The position numbers and the translations under genes are program-made. Below are positions 24,970 through 38,306 of a stretch of DNA of 64,000 nt, piece after piece (the stretch's first letter is position 1; every line of letters starts with the position of its first letter). The notes under the pieces were generated by a model. The model made no database searches. It saw nothing but the letters and a program-made list of their open reading frames with translations, and was not told the DNA's origin. Source of the stretch: Nephrocerus scutellatus. Its lineage: Eukaryota; Arthropoda; Insecta; Diptera; Pipunculidae. The stretch is from NCBI GenBank assembly GCA_947095585.1, contig OX352762.1, positions 115,474,930 to 115,538,929 on the forward strand, written 5' to 3'.

Positions 24970-26390
24970 TTATAATTGCTGTACGTTGTGATATCTTCTT
25001 TCTTGTTTATGGGGTACGGGAGTCTTCTGCATCGTTTCTTCCACGCAAACTGACACTATTAGTTAATGAAATTATTGCTGTAGTGCGGGTCCCTTTAGGT
25101 CAGATCTGCCGGGATGCCAACTGATCCTTATAGGCATTGTTTTTTTTTACCCGATGTACTGCTCTGCTTACTTATTCTACGCTTGGTGGCGGCAGCATAT
25201 AGTGTCGTCATCGATTATTGGTGCTTCTTTTAATTGCTTAGCTAGCAGGATATTTTAACAATTTATGAAAGTGCTGCGGGAACAAATGGAAGGAAATCTT
25301 TCCTTAAAACAGTTGTATCTTTATCTGCATATCTGAAACAGAGAGACTTCTTTTCAACACAACTTATATCTGCTATTTCGTCTAAGAAAACATTAATTTG
25401 TTTGCTTCTTTTTGTCTACACTGACAACTTCATTGAGCAAAACAGACTTGCAGGCTTCAATAAAAGTGTAAACACAATCTTTTATATTTCACATCTTAAG
25501 ATTTAAGCATCGCATGGCTCAGTATATAACTTCATTAAGTTACAACAGAGCTGGAACACAAAGTCAGCCGCTGTGATTAATTTTCAAACTCTACACATCT
25601 ATTAAGATGTGGCATATATGTAGTTAATAATAAAGCCGCAATATTTGCATACCTCTTTGACTATAGGAACGCGTTATTAAGCAAAGCCACACCAAACCGG
25701 TTGGTGCACTTTCTAATCGCATCAAGCGCATTATTCTCATTCACAGCTTCTTTAGCGTTGTTTCCTTTTGATGAGCCCAAGCAGGGGCCATTCCAGACAA
25801 CAACTACCTACTACTGTGCGCATTTCACTGCGATGATGATGGCGCTGGAAACTTACGCCTATGCACAGCTTGACTACAAGAAAAATACGCTACACACCCC
25901 CCGGGCGACAATTTGTTGCCGTTTTTTTCTTTAATGTAAGGTATGAAGCTCTAGAGCCGTTTCTTGTTTTGTGCAAAGACGTACGGGGTACAATTAATGT
26001 TTATAGTTGTGCTGTCGATACGCTAAAGTTTATCAGCAGCACAGCTAACTTAATAGTAATGTAATAAATTTAGAAATTGTACACCAGCCCATCGTAATAA
26101 AAGTTTAAAAACTATTGGCGCTGAGAAAATGCTTTCCCATTATTTGTATTTGTAAGTAAAAGTTCAATTGAAAGCACCTGTCTTTTATTAGGCTATTTTA
26201 TAGCAAGCGTATAGGTATTTGTACAATAAGGTCACGTCTATTTCTATCTTATATTTATTTTTTAGAAAAGATTTAAAAAATATTTACAAAAGCTAAATAT
26301 TTAGAAGGTCCATGAACGATTAATGACTACACCACCAAGCATTGGTTAAGTGAGCAGAGCGATTAGTAGGCTCAACTAGACTTGACTGAA
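24970..26390. other. Intergenic DNA
   Basis: Small overlapping frames at 25701-26064 have no domain or conserved start context. I see no shared repeat. Confidence 0.45.
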
Positions 26391-26394
26391 TTTG

Positions 26395-26840
26395 CATCCC
26401 AGCGGAGCTGATCAAGTCTGGGGGGCTCACATTTCACCAACTAATTCTTGAGTTAATAGCGCACATTTGGAAGGAGCTGGCTTCATCCCAAGCAAACCAA
26501 GAAGTGATCAGATTTTTACCATTAGGCAGGTAATAGTAAAATTTCTAGAGTTCCAAAACAAAACACCAATTGTTAATAGACTTTATTTGACGCCTATGAT
26601 AGCATAGCCAGAGTAGAACTTTATGAAGCCATGGGATAGTTCGGCATCGCAAATAAATCGGCACAACAAAACCATAGCCAATGTTATCATCCAAGGAGAG
26701 ACGTCCGGATCAACATTAAGCCCATTCAATATCTATATCGGGCTCCGACAGCGTGACGGACTGGCCTGCATACTTTTTAACCTGGGGTTGGAGGAAATGA
26801 TCCGAAACTAGGAAGTAACACCGAGTGGAGTGCGTTCAGC
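26395..26840 (+). mobile_element. LINE B fragment, RT core region
   Basis: Pieces in order: C-I-PAELIKSGG near 26391-26425, ATV/TIANVIIQGETSGS near 26670-26710, then IYIGLRQRDGLACILFNLGL near 26730-26795. These match the RT of the copy at 11270-12960 with internal deletions and frame changes. The following 230 bp to the start of the 1344-bp array is not clearly LINE. Confidence 0.75.
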
Positions 26841-27104
26841 CATCAGCAGATTTAGGGGGAATAACACAGAAAATGCATCAGAATTGCAGGTGGCCGTAAC
26901 TATCTCGGACTTGTGGAAGTGCGATCAAACCTCCACGTAGTGGCCGCCGGTATCTTTTCTCCAATACAGCAAAAGCTGAATGATCGGACTAGACGTTTCA
27001 AAGTAAGGTTGGCGCGAGGCCAATAACCTCGCCCGTAAAAAAACATTATTACGGAACCCCAACTCAGCGTTGCACATACTGCAAAGACAAAGAGGGTATC
27101 AGCT

Positions 27105-27475
27105 GATCGCCAGGCTGAAAGAACTTTAATAATCCAAAATGTCCAGCTAACTGTGGAATTGGAAGCACCACCAATGACCGAAGACAACACTATCCTATGC
27201 CGCCACAATGTATAGACGAAGTTAGCAGAGCGATAAATCGGCTCAAAAATAATAAGGTCGCGGGATCTGATGGGATCCCAGCTGAAAAGATAAAAATAGG
27301 AGACCCCACATTAGACCAAGCAATTCATGAACTAATAGTGCAAGTATTGGAGGAAGAAACTATGACAGAATACTGCCGAAGAGGCATCCTGTGCCCCATA
27401 CATAAGAAAGGAGACATCACAAAATGCAGCAACATGCGTAGTATAACGTTGTTGAGTACCGCGTATTAGATTTTC
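27105..27475 (+). pseudogene. LINE B RT N-terminal piece, unit 1 of array
   Basis: It reads VELEAPPMTEDNT in one frame, then from 27206 CIDEVSRAINRLKNNKVAGS and DGIPAEKIKIG, then IHELIVQVLEEE and GILCPIHKKGDITKCSN. This is the conserved start of a non-LTR RT, cut by a stop after ITLLSTAY at 27469. Copies shifted by 1344, 2688 and 4032 bp are identical at protein level. It is not a functional gene. Confidence 0.85.
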
Positions 27476-27599
27476 TCCTCTGTCCTTCAAAGCCTTCAAG
27501 GCAAGCTCACATGGGCTAAGAGATTTATGAAACACGACAGCTAGGGCGGCTGTAAGGATGGCGTAGACCATTGCCCTGAATATACGCTGAATACATTTT

Positions 27600-27890
27600 T
27601 TGCGGGTGGCTAGAGCCAAATGTGATGATGATTGTCATCAATCATCATTGTTAGAAATCCAAGAACTGTACAAGAAACTTTTTTTTTCCTTGGGTCATTT
27701 GTAGCAGCCGATAAGATCATGGAACAAGAAATACTCGCACAAAAGCTAACAAAGCCTACAAATATTGCAAAGACTTTTAAAATTCAGGAAGATAATGGTC
27801 GTACCAGTACTTGCATTTATATGCCAGACTTAGCTGCTTAGCAAAAAGAACTCTGAGCTCTTAGCCGCGTTGAAGAGAAAAAAAGTCTTG
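27600..27890 (+). pseudogene. LINE B 3' end and C-terminal piece, unit 1 of array
   Basis: At 27610-27626, gagccaaatgtgatgatgat matches the LINE B 3' end at 33752-33780. It is followed by an out-of-order internal piece, LGSFVAADKIMEQEILAQKL at about 27692-27751, related to LGSTVAADNSMEPE at 33580-33625. Finding a 3' end before an internal piece shows that the unit is built from at least two elements or rearranged parts. It repeats in units 2-4. Confidence 0.75.
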
Positions 27891-30800
27891 GTCGCGTAGT
27901 ACGTAAGCAAATGTTTAAAGAATATGATATTTTAAATCGGACTTACATTTGAATTACAATAGACAGTCTCATGCCTCTTGAGAAATTTAAGCCCAAACTA
28001 TGGAAACAAATTGTTGATACCATCAGGCTAATGTGTATATAAAGTTCAAACCCAAAAATATACCTAATATGGCATAGTATTTGTGAAGCGTAATATATCA
28101 ATGAATCAGTCAGTCAATCAATCAATTGAGTTTTTTTTTTATAAAATTAATGCTAATTTCCTTTTAATTATACAAACAACAAATTCCTATCAATAAAATA
28201 TAATATTTTGAGTCAAGTTGTAAATAGTATCCATATCCATAATAAAAGGAGTTCGAAAAATGTGCTCCACTTGTACTATACAACAAGTGGTTGTAAGTTT
28301 TGGAGCTCTCCGGCGAAGGCACGACAATCACGAATGTATACGATGTGTGCGACTGGCTAATCGATTAAACGCATTTCAATGGAAATTTACCTGGCGCTGC
28401 AGAAGTCGCGTCGTTGCACATACTGCAAAGACAAAGAGGGTATCAGCTGATCGCCAGGCTGAAAGAACTTTAATAATCCAAAATGTCCAGCTAACTGTGG
28501 AATTGGAAGCACCACCAATGACCGAAGACAACACTATCCTATGCCGCCACAATGTATAGACGAAGTTAGCAGAGCGATAAATCGGCTCAAAAATAATAAG
28601 GTCGCGGGATCTGATGGGATCCCAGCTGAAAAGATAAAAATAGGAGACCCCACATTAGACCAAGCAATTCATGAACTAATAGTGCAAGTATTGGAGGAAG
28701 AAACTATGACAGAATACTGCCGAAGAGGCATCCTGTGCCCCATACATAAGAAAGGAGACATCACAAAATGCAGCAACATGCGTAGTATAACGTTGTTGAG
28801 TACCGCGTATTAGATTTTCTCCTCTGTCCTTCAAAGCCTTCAAGGCAAGCTCACATGGGCTAAGAGATTTATGAAACACGACAGCTAGGGCGGCTGTAAG
28901 GATGGCGTAGACCATTGCCCTGAATATACGCTGAATACATTTTTTGCGGGTGGCTAGAGCCAAATGTGATGATGATTGTCATCAATCATCATTGTTAGAA
29001 ATCCAAGAACTGTACAAGAAACTTTTTTTTTCCTTGGGTCATTTGTAGCAGCCGATAAGATCATGGAACAAGAAATACTCGCACAAAAGCTAACAAAGCC
29101 TACAAATATTGCAAAGACTTTTAAAATTCAGGAAGATAATGGTCGTACCAGTACTTGCATTTATATGCCAGACTTAGCTGCTTAGCAAAAAGAACTCTGA
29201 GCTCTTAGCCGCGTTGAAGAGAAAAAAAGTCTTGGTCGCGTAGTACGTAAGCAAATGTTTAAAGAATATGATATTTTAAATCGGACTTACATTTGAATTA
29301 CAATAGACAGTCTCATGCCTCTTGAGAAATTTAAGCCCAAACTATGGAAACAAATTGTTGATACCATCAGGCTAATGTGTATATAAAGTTCAAACCCAAA
29401 AATATACCTAATATGGCATAGTATTTGTGAAGCGTAATATATCAATGAATCAGTCAGTCAATCAATCAATTGAGTTTTTTTTTTATAAAATTAATGCTAA
29501 TTTCCTTTTAATTATACAAACAACAAATTCCTATCAATAAAATATAATATTTTGAGTCAAGTTGTAAATAGTATCCATATCCATAATAAAAGGAGTTCGA
29601 AAAATGTGCTCCACTTGTACTATACAACAAGTGGTTGTAAGTTTTGGAGCTCTCCGGCGAAGGCACGACAATCACGAATGTATACGATGTGTGCGACTGG
29701 CTAATCGATTAAACGCATTTCAATGGAAATTTACCTGGCGCTGCAGAAGTCGCGTCGTTGCACATACTGCAAAGACAAAGAGGGTATCAGCTGATCGCCA
29801 GGCTGAAAGAACTTTAATAATCCAAAATGTCCAGCTAACTGTGGAATTGGAAGCACCACCAATGACCGAAGACAACACTATCCTATGCCGCCACAATGTA
29901 TAGACGAAGTTAGCAGAGCGATAAATCGGCTCAAAAATAATAAGGTCGCGGGATCTGATGGGATCCCAGCTGAAAAGATAAAAATAGGAGACCCCACATT
30001 AGACCAAGCAATTCATGAACTAATAGTGCAAGTATTGGAGGAAGAAACTATGACAGAATACTGCCGAAGAGGCATCCTGTGCCCCATACATAAGAAAGGA
30101 GACATCACAAAATGCAGCAACATGCGTAGTATAACGTTGTTGAGTACCGCGTATTAGATTTTCTCCTCTGTCCTTCAAAGCCTTCAAGGCAAGCTCACAT
30201 GGGCTAAGAGATTTATGAAACACGACAGCTAGGGCGGCTGTAAGGATGGCGTAGACCATTGCCCTGAATATACGCTGAATACATTTTTTGCGGGTGGCTA
30301 GAGCCAAATGTGATGATGATTGTCATCAATCATCATTGTTAGAAATCCAAGAACTGTACAAGAAACTTTTTTTTTCCTTGGGTCATTTGTAGCAGCCGAT
30401 AAGATCATGGAACAAGAAATACTCGCACAAAAGCTAACAAAGCCTACAAATATTGCAAAGACTTTTAAAATTCAGGAAGATAATGGTCGTACCAGTACTT
30501 GCATTTATATGCCAGACTTAGCTGCTTAGCAAAAAGAACTCTGAGCTCTTAGCCGCGTTGAAGAGAAAAAAAGTCTTGGTCGCGTAGTACGTAAGCAAAT
30601 GTTTAAAGAATATGATATTTTAAATCGGACTTACATTTGAATTACAATAGACAGTCTCATGCCTCTTGAGAAATTTAAGCCCAAACTATGGAAACAAATT
30701 GTTGATACCATCAGGCTAATGTGTATATAAAGTTCAAACCCAAAAATATACCTAATATGGCATAGTATTTGTGAAGCGTAATATATCAATGAATCAGTCA

Positions 30801-32444
30801 GTCAATCAATCAATTGAGTTTTTTTTTTATAAAATTAATGCTAATTTCCTTTTAATTATACAAACAACAAATTCCTATCAATAAAATATAATATTTTGAG
30901 TCAAGTTGTAAATAGTATCCATATCCATAATAAAAGGAGTTCGAAAAATGTGCTCCACTTGTACTATACAACAAGTGGTTGTAAGTTTTGGAGCTCTCCG
31001 GCGAAGGCACGACAATCACGAATGTATACGATGTGTGCGACTGGCTAATCGATTAAACGCATTTCAATGGAAATTTACCTGGCGCTGCAGAAGTCGCGTC
31101 GTTGCACATACTGCAAAGACAAAGAGGGTATCAGCTGATCGCCAGGCTGAAAGAACTTTAATAATCCAAAATGTCCAGCTAACTGTGGAATTGGAAGCAC
31201 CACCAATGACCGAAGACAACACTATCCTATGCCGCCACAATGTATAGACGAAGTTAGCAGAGCGATAAATCGGCTCAAAAATAATAAGGTCGCGGGATCT
31301 GATGGGATCCCAGCTGAAAAGATAAAAATAGGAGACCCCACATTAGACCAAGCAATTCATGAACTAATAGTGCAAGTATTGGAGGAAGAAACTATGACAG
31401 AATACTGCCGAAGAGGCATCCTGTGCCCCATACATAAGAAAGGAGACATCACAAAATGCAGCAACATGCGTAGTATAACGTTGTTGAGTACCGCGTATTA
31501 GATTTTCTCCTCTGTCCTTCAAAGCCTTCAAGGCAAGCTCACATGGGCTAAGAGATTTATGAAACACGACAGCTAGGGCGGCTGTAAGGATGGCGTAGAC
31601 CATTGCCCTGAATATACGCTGAATACATTTTTTGCGGGTGGCTAGAGCCAAATGTGATGATGATTGTCATCAATCATCATTGTTAGAAATCCAAGAACTG
31701 TACAAGAAACTTTTTTTTTCCTTGGGTCATTTGTAGCAGCCGATAAGATCATGGAACAAGAAATACTCGCACAAAAGCTAACAAAGCCTACAAATATTGC
31801 AAAGACTTTTAAAATTCAGGAAGATAATGGTCGTACCAGTACTTGCATTTATATGCCAGACTTAGCTGCTTAGCAAAAAGAACTCTGAGCTCTTAGCCGC
31901 GTTGAAGAGAAAAAAAGTCTTGGTCGCGTAGTACGTAAGCAAATGTTTAAAGAATATGATATTTTAAATCGGACTTACATTTGAATTACAATAGACAGTC
32001 TCATGCCTCTTGAGAAATTTAAGCCCAAACTATGGAAACAAATTGTTGATACCATCAGGCTAATGTGTATATAAAGTTCAAACCCAAAAATATACCTAAT
32101 ATGGCATAGTATTTGTGAAGCGTAATATATCAATGAATCAGTCAGTCAATCAATCAATTGAGTTTTTTTTTTATAAAATTAATGCTAATTTCCTTTTAAT
32201 TATACAAACAACAAATTCCTATCAATAAAATATAATATTTTGAGTCAAGTTGTAAATAGTATCCATATCCATAATAAAAGGAGTTCGAAAAATGTGCTCC
32301 ACTTGTACTATACAACAAGTGGTTGTAAGTTTTGGAGCTCTCCGGCGAAGGCACGACAATCACGAATGTATACGATGTGTGCGACTGGCTAATCGATTAA
32401 ACGCATTTCAATGGAAATTTACCTGGCGCTGCAGAAGTCGCGTC

Positions 32445-33550
32445 GGTAGCGGTGACGGCTAATTAGTTTGAAAAATCCGAAATTTCTACCTCCTACTGCG
32501 TTGGCGGTGATGGCGGTAGTGTGCATATAGTGCTCCGTGATCGACCAATTTAGTCATTAACACCGACCGTGACTAGCGCACAGTACGTTTAAGTGGAGAA
32601 AAATTGGCTGGCGCTTTCATCACGTCGTTGGTGCGCATGTATGGCATACGCAGTAGTATGGTGCCCCACTGTTTGGTTGGCTTCCAAAAAACAGCTTAAC
32701 AATAAACACATCATTCTTTTGTCAGCGTGATGCCGTCGTGTTATGTTTATTGGAGTTTATTGGATGATTTTGGAGAAAATTAGGCCATAACTCATAGCTG
32801 GAGGAGTTGAAGCAAAGCAAAGCGCAATATTCGAGTCGTAAAATGAGGATTAGAGAAGCGCATCATTCGTCTGCTGTTTAACTCACTTTGATGCTTTGAG
32901 GGATCTTTGATGCCAGCCGCGTAGCAATGTCCTGTGATGGATACTCTATAGGGAAGGATGTCTGGAGGCAGCGCCTTGACTCTGCAAACATAAATGAAAA
33001 TCTAAAATACATCCGTCGTTTACCGGTCAAGTGTAACTTATGTACATATGCATAGCTTGGTACACTGAAAAAAAAGCGGTCTATAATTTATTTGTCAAGC
33101 GAGTTCACATTTTATGCTCAAATAATACGCGTAGATGTGGAATCAATTTCGGAGAAAGCAATTTCTGTGTAGTCGGAACGCTTTATAATGATAATAATAA
33201 TAATTATATACCTTCCAAAAAAAAAAATTATTTTGGGATTTATTTCATTTTAGGAATATTGTGGTTGTGATGCCAGCCTTTTGGGATTTTTTTCACTATG
33301 AAATATATAGAAACTAACTGATATACCCAGCGTTTCAAAAAACAAAATTGCACGGTTTTCGAGTCAAGCCACCCACCAGGTTAGCCCCCTCAACACCATT
33401 ACCATACTAACCGCCTACAAACATCCACTACAACCATTCCCACCACCTCACAAACATAAACGGTCTTCGAGATATGCGGGAACAGACATAAAGATTTAAA
33501 AAAAAACTTTTTTTAACTTCACTTTGTGTCTGTTTTTTCTTACTTCTGGA
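32445..33550. other. Intergenic DNA after the array
   Basis: There is no gene. A C/A-rich block at 33362-33450 (cacccaccagg, caaccattcccaccacctca) has the mirror composition of the G/T-rich block at 41660-41980. Confidence 0.45.
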
Positions 33551-33554
33551 GTGC

Positions 33555-33790
33555 GAATTTGATTTATTGCAATCCTTTAACTATCTGGGGTCAACTGTAG
33601 CAGCCGATAACAGCATGGAGCCAGAATACGCACATTGTTGCTTAAAGCCTACTAGTCTGTCAAGACTCTTCAAATCCAGGAAGACAATGCGCATACCAGT
33701 ACTTACATATGGATCCGAGACTTGAGTGCAACTTGAGGATCGGACCCCGATTGTAGAACCAAATATGATGATGATGATGATTTTTAAATA
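33555..33790 (+). mobile_element. LINE B 3' end with (GAT)n tail
   Basis: It reads FNYLGSTVAADNSMEPE near 33577-33627, then TMRIPVLTYGSET near 33685-33722, the C-terminal RT block common to this LINE family, then gtagaaccaaatatgatgat and a (GAT)n tail ending about 33782. It is 5'-truncated, with a stop after the T-Y-G-S-E-T block. Confidence 0.8.
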
Positions 33791-33989
33791 AATCCCTATT
33801 AACATCAACGTGTAAAACAACGCAATATTTGTTGTTATATATACATGCATTTGTTATTGGCTCATGTTTACCATAGTTGGTTCTATGATGTGAAATATAC
33901 AAAAATTCGCTATCTCTTAAGCACCGTGATGGTGCAATGCAAAATTCCGAGCTACGTGTGCGGTACATGAGAATATCCATGATTTGGAA

Positions 33990-35150
33990 ATATTATTTTC
34001 GTGATTGTAGTGAAAGTAGATCGATAAATACGATTCTTTCATTATAAACTGGAAGCTCCGCATTCCAACCTACTTTACGGATTGAAAAACGCGTACAATT
34101 TTTTTGTACGCGTTGAATACGTTGGATATAGTTTGCATAAGAAGGAGAACAGATGATGCTACAATATTCTAAGATAGGTCTTACCAAAGACATATGCGGC
34201 GAATTAACCATATAAGGTTCATGAAAGTCTTTTGAATTTCGTTTAACGAATGCTAATATTTCCTTTGCTTTTTCATAATGCTGATTGAAATCTAAATTTA
34301 AGTCAAAGTATGCGCCCAAATGCGCATAAGCTGGAAACTCTAGTGAGCGTTACATTACTAATAAAGTAATCAGTTATAATAAGTTGAGTCTTTCGGGATA
34401 TAAAGTGTAAGTAATTTTTTTGTTACACCAGTTAAGAACATTATTTCTATCTAATTGTAATTTAAGGCAATCTATCATCAGCATATAACAAACTTTTCAC
34501 ACGTTAAATGTTAAGTGGTAAGTCATTTAGGAATAATATAAAAAATAAGGGACCTAGGTGGCTTCCTTGTGTACACCAGAAATCGAGTAGTTTATTTTAG
34601 AATAATCCGAGGCAACTTTAACTACTTGCCTATTGTCGGATAAGTAGTTAGATATCAATTTTAGAAAATTTCCATGGAAGCCCATTAATTTCATTTTCTT
34701 TATAAAATGTATATGTTAGGCTCGATCAAAAGCTTTCGAGAAGTCAGTGTAAACAACATCAATCTGATGGTTGTTTTCAAGCTCTGATCTGGAAAATACG
34801 GCTGGATATCTTGTTAAAAAAAAGATAGCAGGTTTTCTTTTTACAATGGCTTCAAAGATTATTGGAACCAAGGGTAGTTTAGATATAGGCCTATAATTCT
34901 CAATATTTTGGCGTTGGCCATTTTTATAGATTAGTGTTATGAACGGGAATTTCCAAACTTTTAAGAACTCACCGCTAGCTATCGACAAATACGTGTAATA
35001 AGGGCTTTAAGACATTAAGTTTACAACTTTTAATATAATGTGGGGGTTAAATAATTTAATCAGGTCCTGTATTACAATTATTATCTGGATTAGATAGGCG
35101 GGTAGTGTTTACTAAAAAAGATCCCTGAGATTTACTTTGCATATTTCCTT
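33990..35150 (-). mobile_element. LINE C, a second jockey-type element, broken
   Basis: Minus strand from about 34960: FGN-like text, NGQRQNIENYRPISKLPLVP, then VVYTDFSKAFDRA (34716-34757; the D-F-S-K-A-F-D block of RT), then FHGNFLKLISNYLSDNRQ after a stop. The C-terminal part from 34319 reads GAYFDLNLDFNQHYEKA and SLVRPILEYCSIICSP, then RIQRVQKNCTRF. Sequence and wording differ from LINE A, so it is a separate family. Internal deletions, stops and shifts make it non-functional. A Y-A-D-D box was not readable. Confidence 0.85.
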
Positions 35151-35199
35151 CCTTATTGCCAAGCCTCACGAATTTACCTGCCCATAGTCGACACTTTTT

Positions 35200-36450
35200 T
35201 AATAAATCTCTTTTAAACCAATAAAACAGTCATTAAAACGGCATTATGTGCGGCACGCGCTAATGAACCATTACCTTTGTATTAATTCACCTGCATGGTT
35301 GCGATCAACTACTCTGGCCGCTTTATTTGATTCATTTGAGTTGTTGCGATTTTGTTTACATTTCGATTTGGAACAATTTCCCACCTCACAACCTGTCGTC
35401 ATCATTGTCGATGGCGTCAAGTGCCGCACTGATGGGAAATGGTATGCCTCAATAGTTCTTCTGTCTTTATTCCTTTTCACGAGCGTTCAACTTTGCTCTC
35501 TCATTAAAATGTAATTTGAGAGTCGAGCTTTATGCTTTTGTACCACGATTTACCATCAGTTGTTATGGTGGCAATGGTGATGAACAGCGCAATTGCGTTA
35601 TTCCCTTTGCTACAAGTTGGCATATGTACCTAACCATATGTATATGACTACATACATAAACAATTCATTATATATAATATATCATAATATGTATATTATA
35701 TATATGTTATATGTATACCCACACAGACAATTCATCCTGGTTGATTGATTTATTTCTTTCGTTTCTCTCGACCACTTTAAAACACATTTTGATGAATTGA
35801 TTCTCGTTCTTTAATGCAGTGCAGTAGTTCAGGATATTATTGGGGTTGTTACAAGGTTCATTATGTCCGATCATTAATTCGGTGTGGGAGTTTTTCGGGG
35901 GTGTTGCCTGACGGATTTCCTATGTATACTTCGAAAGGCAAAAAATTAAGTGAGGAAAAATCGATGTAGGTATCTTCTGTTGTTTGAATAAAATGAATTG
36001 TTGTGCGGATATTATCATATTCATTTATACCTAACTATACCTACTTTTCTAGTTGCAACTTTCAATATTTTCAATGTTTAGTTAATTAACAACAATGAAG
36101 TATAGATGTTGTAGTTGTCGAACTTTTGAATTTAGCGGTGCAAAGAATTCAAAATGGAGACAAATGGAATGGAAGAGGGTATACACTGAAAATAATGATT
36201 TACTCTCATATGCGATTGCTTAAGTCTCCACCCACAGATGAGTCAAGATACTAGCTTCTGTCTAAATGTCCGCGCATAGGTACAACGCCCCGCTTATTTT
36301 GATCTCACTGAGTGAGTGACAACAACTTCGAGTGTGTGCTAAGGAAAAATTCTGCTCATCTTATTTCAACATCTAACAACCAACAATTCACATGAAACTG
36401 CATTTCAAAGATCAAAGATTTTTACCCATGAAGTGTCAATTTCAACGGAC
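35200..36450. other. Intergenic DNA with AT palindrome
   Basis: No gene is recognised. The stretch at 35665-35715 is a low-complexity TA-rich region with imperfect palindromes (ttatatataatatatcataa). Frames at 35248-35514 overlap on both strands and show no domain. Confidence 0.5.
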
Positions 36451-36454
36451 TATA

Positions 36455-36720
36455 TCTCCCTTTACTTAGTCTGTCAAAACTCTTTAAATCTAGGAATTGA
36501 TCCGTACATATTCCAAGCTGCTGGTGCGTATTGTCATACCATCACTTACGAATATTGATCCGAGACTTGGGTGGTTAGCAAAATGCATTCTGACCTCTTA
36601 GCCGCGTTCGAGAGTCTTGCGGAAAATGTTTGGCAGCGTTAGTGAGGAATGATATTCCCGGAGACTCTATAATAATGAGATTTACTAGCGTTACAATTTG
36701 GGTCAAAATGTCTACATTAT
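36455..36720 (+). mobile_element. LINE B C-terminal fragment
   Basis: The text cagcaaaatgcattctgacc-type, then FESLAENVWQR-type, then PGDSIIMRFTSVT (36655-36692) aligns with the LINE B copy at 12795-12835 (SGDSIMIRSKSVT). It is short and broken. Confidence 0.65.
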
Positions 36721-36759
36721 AATGAAGCGCAAGGAAAGGATGTTGAATTATTTGCTGAT

Positions 36760-38306
36760 TTTAATCATCTCACTCACTTGTGAATGAGCCCACTAGGATT
36801 CCAGACAGTGTAAGTCATAACGCGAATATACCCTGGGCTTGTTTCTTACCTCTCATCCTAACAAATACACCTTCAGTGGTGTCGTCATCTCTAGGCTGTT
36901 CAGACCATTGTGTAGTATCAGCAAATTTCTCGTTGTTGAACCCATGCGCACAGTTAAAGAAAAACCCCCTTAAAGAAAAGTATGGTTACACGAGAAAGCC
37001 GACTGGGATGGCCTCAACAATTTCTATAGGAATTTAGATGGCCACTTATTGCCAATAGTAGTGTGGATGCCATATCTGATACCATCACAAATATAATCCA
37101 GCAGTGTATGAGACAATTTATCCATTCTAGAAATAAGTGTATCAAAGCGAAAGGAAATGCTTGGTATGATTTATGCTGCAAAGAGGCTACTAGGAACCAG
37201 GAAGTATGCTTTCGGTTATATAAAGAAACCCCACTGTGGAAAACTAGTCAGAAATGATTTCAATGCCTACCTTAGACGAGCCAAATTCGACTATGACCAG
37301 AATCTGAGACAAAAAATACTTCAATGTCCCAAAGGAAGTAACATTTTTTGGTCTTTCGTGAACCGAATTAAAAATACTGCCTCGTCTTCAATTCCAACGC
37401 TCATTTACAATGACGGTCCAACTGTCAGCTCTATAGACAAGCCAATCTATTTGCTTCACATTTCGCAGCTAGCTCTACGCTACCAGATAGCTCGTTGTCG
37501 CCGCCGGTACTTGCAAGAGTCGAATACTCTATGGGACAGATTTACTTTTGTACTCGTCAAATGGGTAGAGTATTAAATGATCTCAACATTCATAAATCTG
37601 CTGGGCCTGTTGGTATTCCCGCTATAGTTTTGAAGAGGTGTTCTTCAACGATGGCATTTCCACTGCGCAGACTTTTCTATTTTTCTTTTCTTATAGAGTC
37701 GTCCCAAGGAATTGGAAAACAGCCTTTATCCAGCCTGTTCTTAAAAAACGCTGGAAACGCTGATCAACCGTAGGATTATAAGCAATACCTTGAATCACAT
37801 GAAATCCTTAGCGACCAGCAGTATGGTTTTCGTAGGCAACGTTCTACAGGAGACCTGATGGCTTATCTCACTGAAAAGTGGATCCAGTCTATTCACGAAT
37901 TTGGTGAAAGTAAAGTTGTTTCACTCGCTATTTCCAATTCATTTGACAGAGTCTGGCATCAAGCTCTTTTGTCGAAAATGAATTCATATGGAATTGATAA
38001 GGCCCTGCTTGATTGGACTATAGTAACTACCTTTCTGGACGTTAAATCCAGGTCGTATTGAACGGTTTTAAATCCAATATTCACCGCATAAACGCAGGTT
38101 GTCCCCAAGGCTCTGTTTTGTCCCCGACACGCTTTCTCATTTTCATTACCGATCTCATATTCGCTACTTCTGATCCAATCCATTCTTTCGCTGTAGACAG
38201 ACTTAGCTTTTCATATGATTTCACGCTTTCTGCACGCCCCTCTACATCGCAAGTGGAACTTGAACAACAGCGTATGTTAAGCACATTAAATTCTGACCTT
38301 GACAGC
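36760..38306 (+). mobile_element. LINE A copy, EN end and RT, 5' part
   Basis: In order: PTRIPDSV and SLGCSDHCVVSANFSLLN (36892-36945, the S-D-H end of an AP-like endonuclease), a linker, KSAGPVGIPAIVLKRCSS near 37590-37660, LMAYLTEKWIQSIHEFGESK near 37855-37915, ISNSFDRVWHQALLSKM, then NAGCPQGSVLSPTRF near 38090-38135 (the P-Q-G-S RT block). The catalytic box reads FAVD near 38190 where FADD is expected. It breaks at about 38306, where an RTE-like element is inserted, and resumes at 39345. Frameshifts are frequent. Confidence 0.9.

Larger units (their letters stand above)
27069..32444 (+). repeat. Tandem array of four 1344-bp units
   Basis: Units start at 27069, 28413, 29757 and 31101, each with gttgcacatactgcaaagac, and end ctgcagaagtcgcgtc. 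Four whole units fill 5376 bp exactly, with abrupt edges on both sides. All the frames inside are identical in sequence between units, and I found no difference in the stretches I compared. Each unit holds a LINE B RT N-terminal piece, a LINE B 3' end with a TGATGATGAT stretch, a second LINE B C-terminal piece, AT-rich sequence and about 160 bp of unrelated sequence. Either a very recent tandem amplification or an assembly artefact would produce this. Confidence 0.95.

Noticed and set aside
27197..31873. Repeated 90-, 95-, 69- and 99-codon frames as a gene family
   Set aside because: They are pieces of a LINE pseudogene and shadow frames copied by the 1344-bp tandem duplication.
34088..34114. 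Perfect 11-bp inverted repeat with T5 loop, terminator-like
   Set aside because: It lies in the LINE C coding remnant (QRVQKNCTRF region) of a eukaryotic genome. The short palindrome is probably chance.
35665..35715. AT-rich palindrome as origin or regulatory element
   Set aside because: It is low-complexity TA repeats. No further evidence supports a function.
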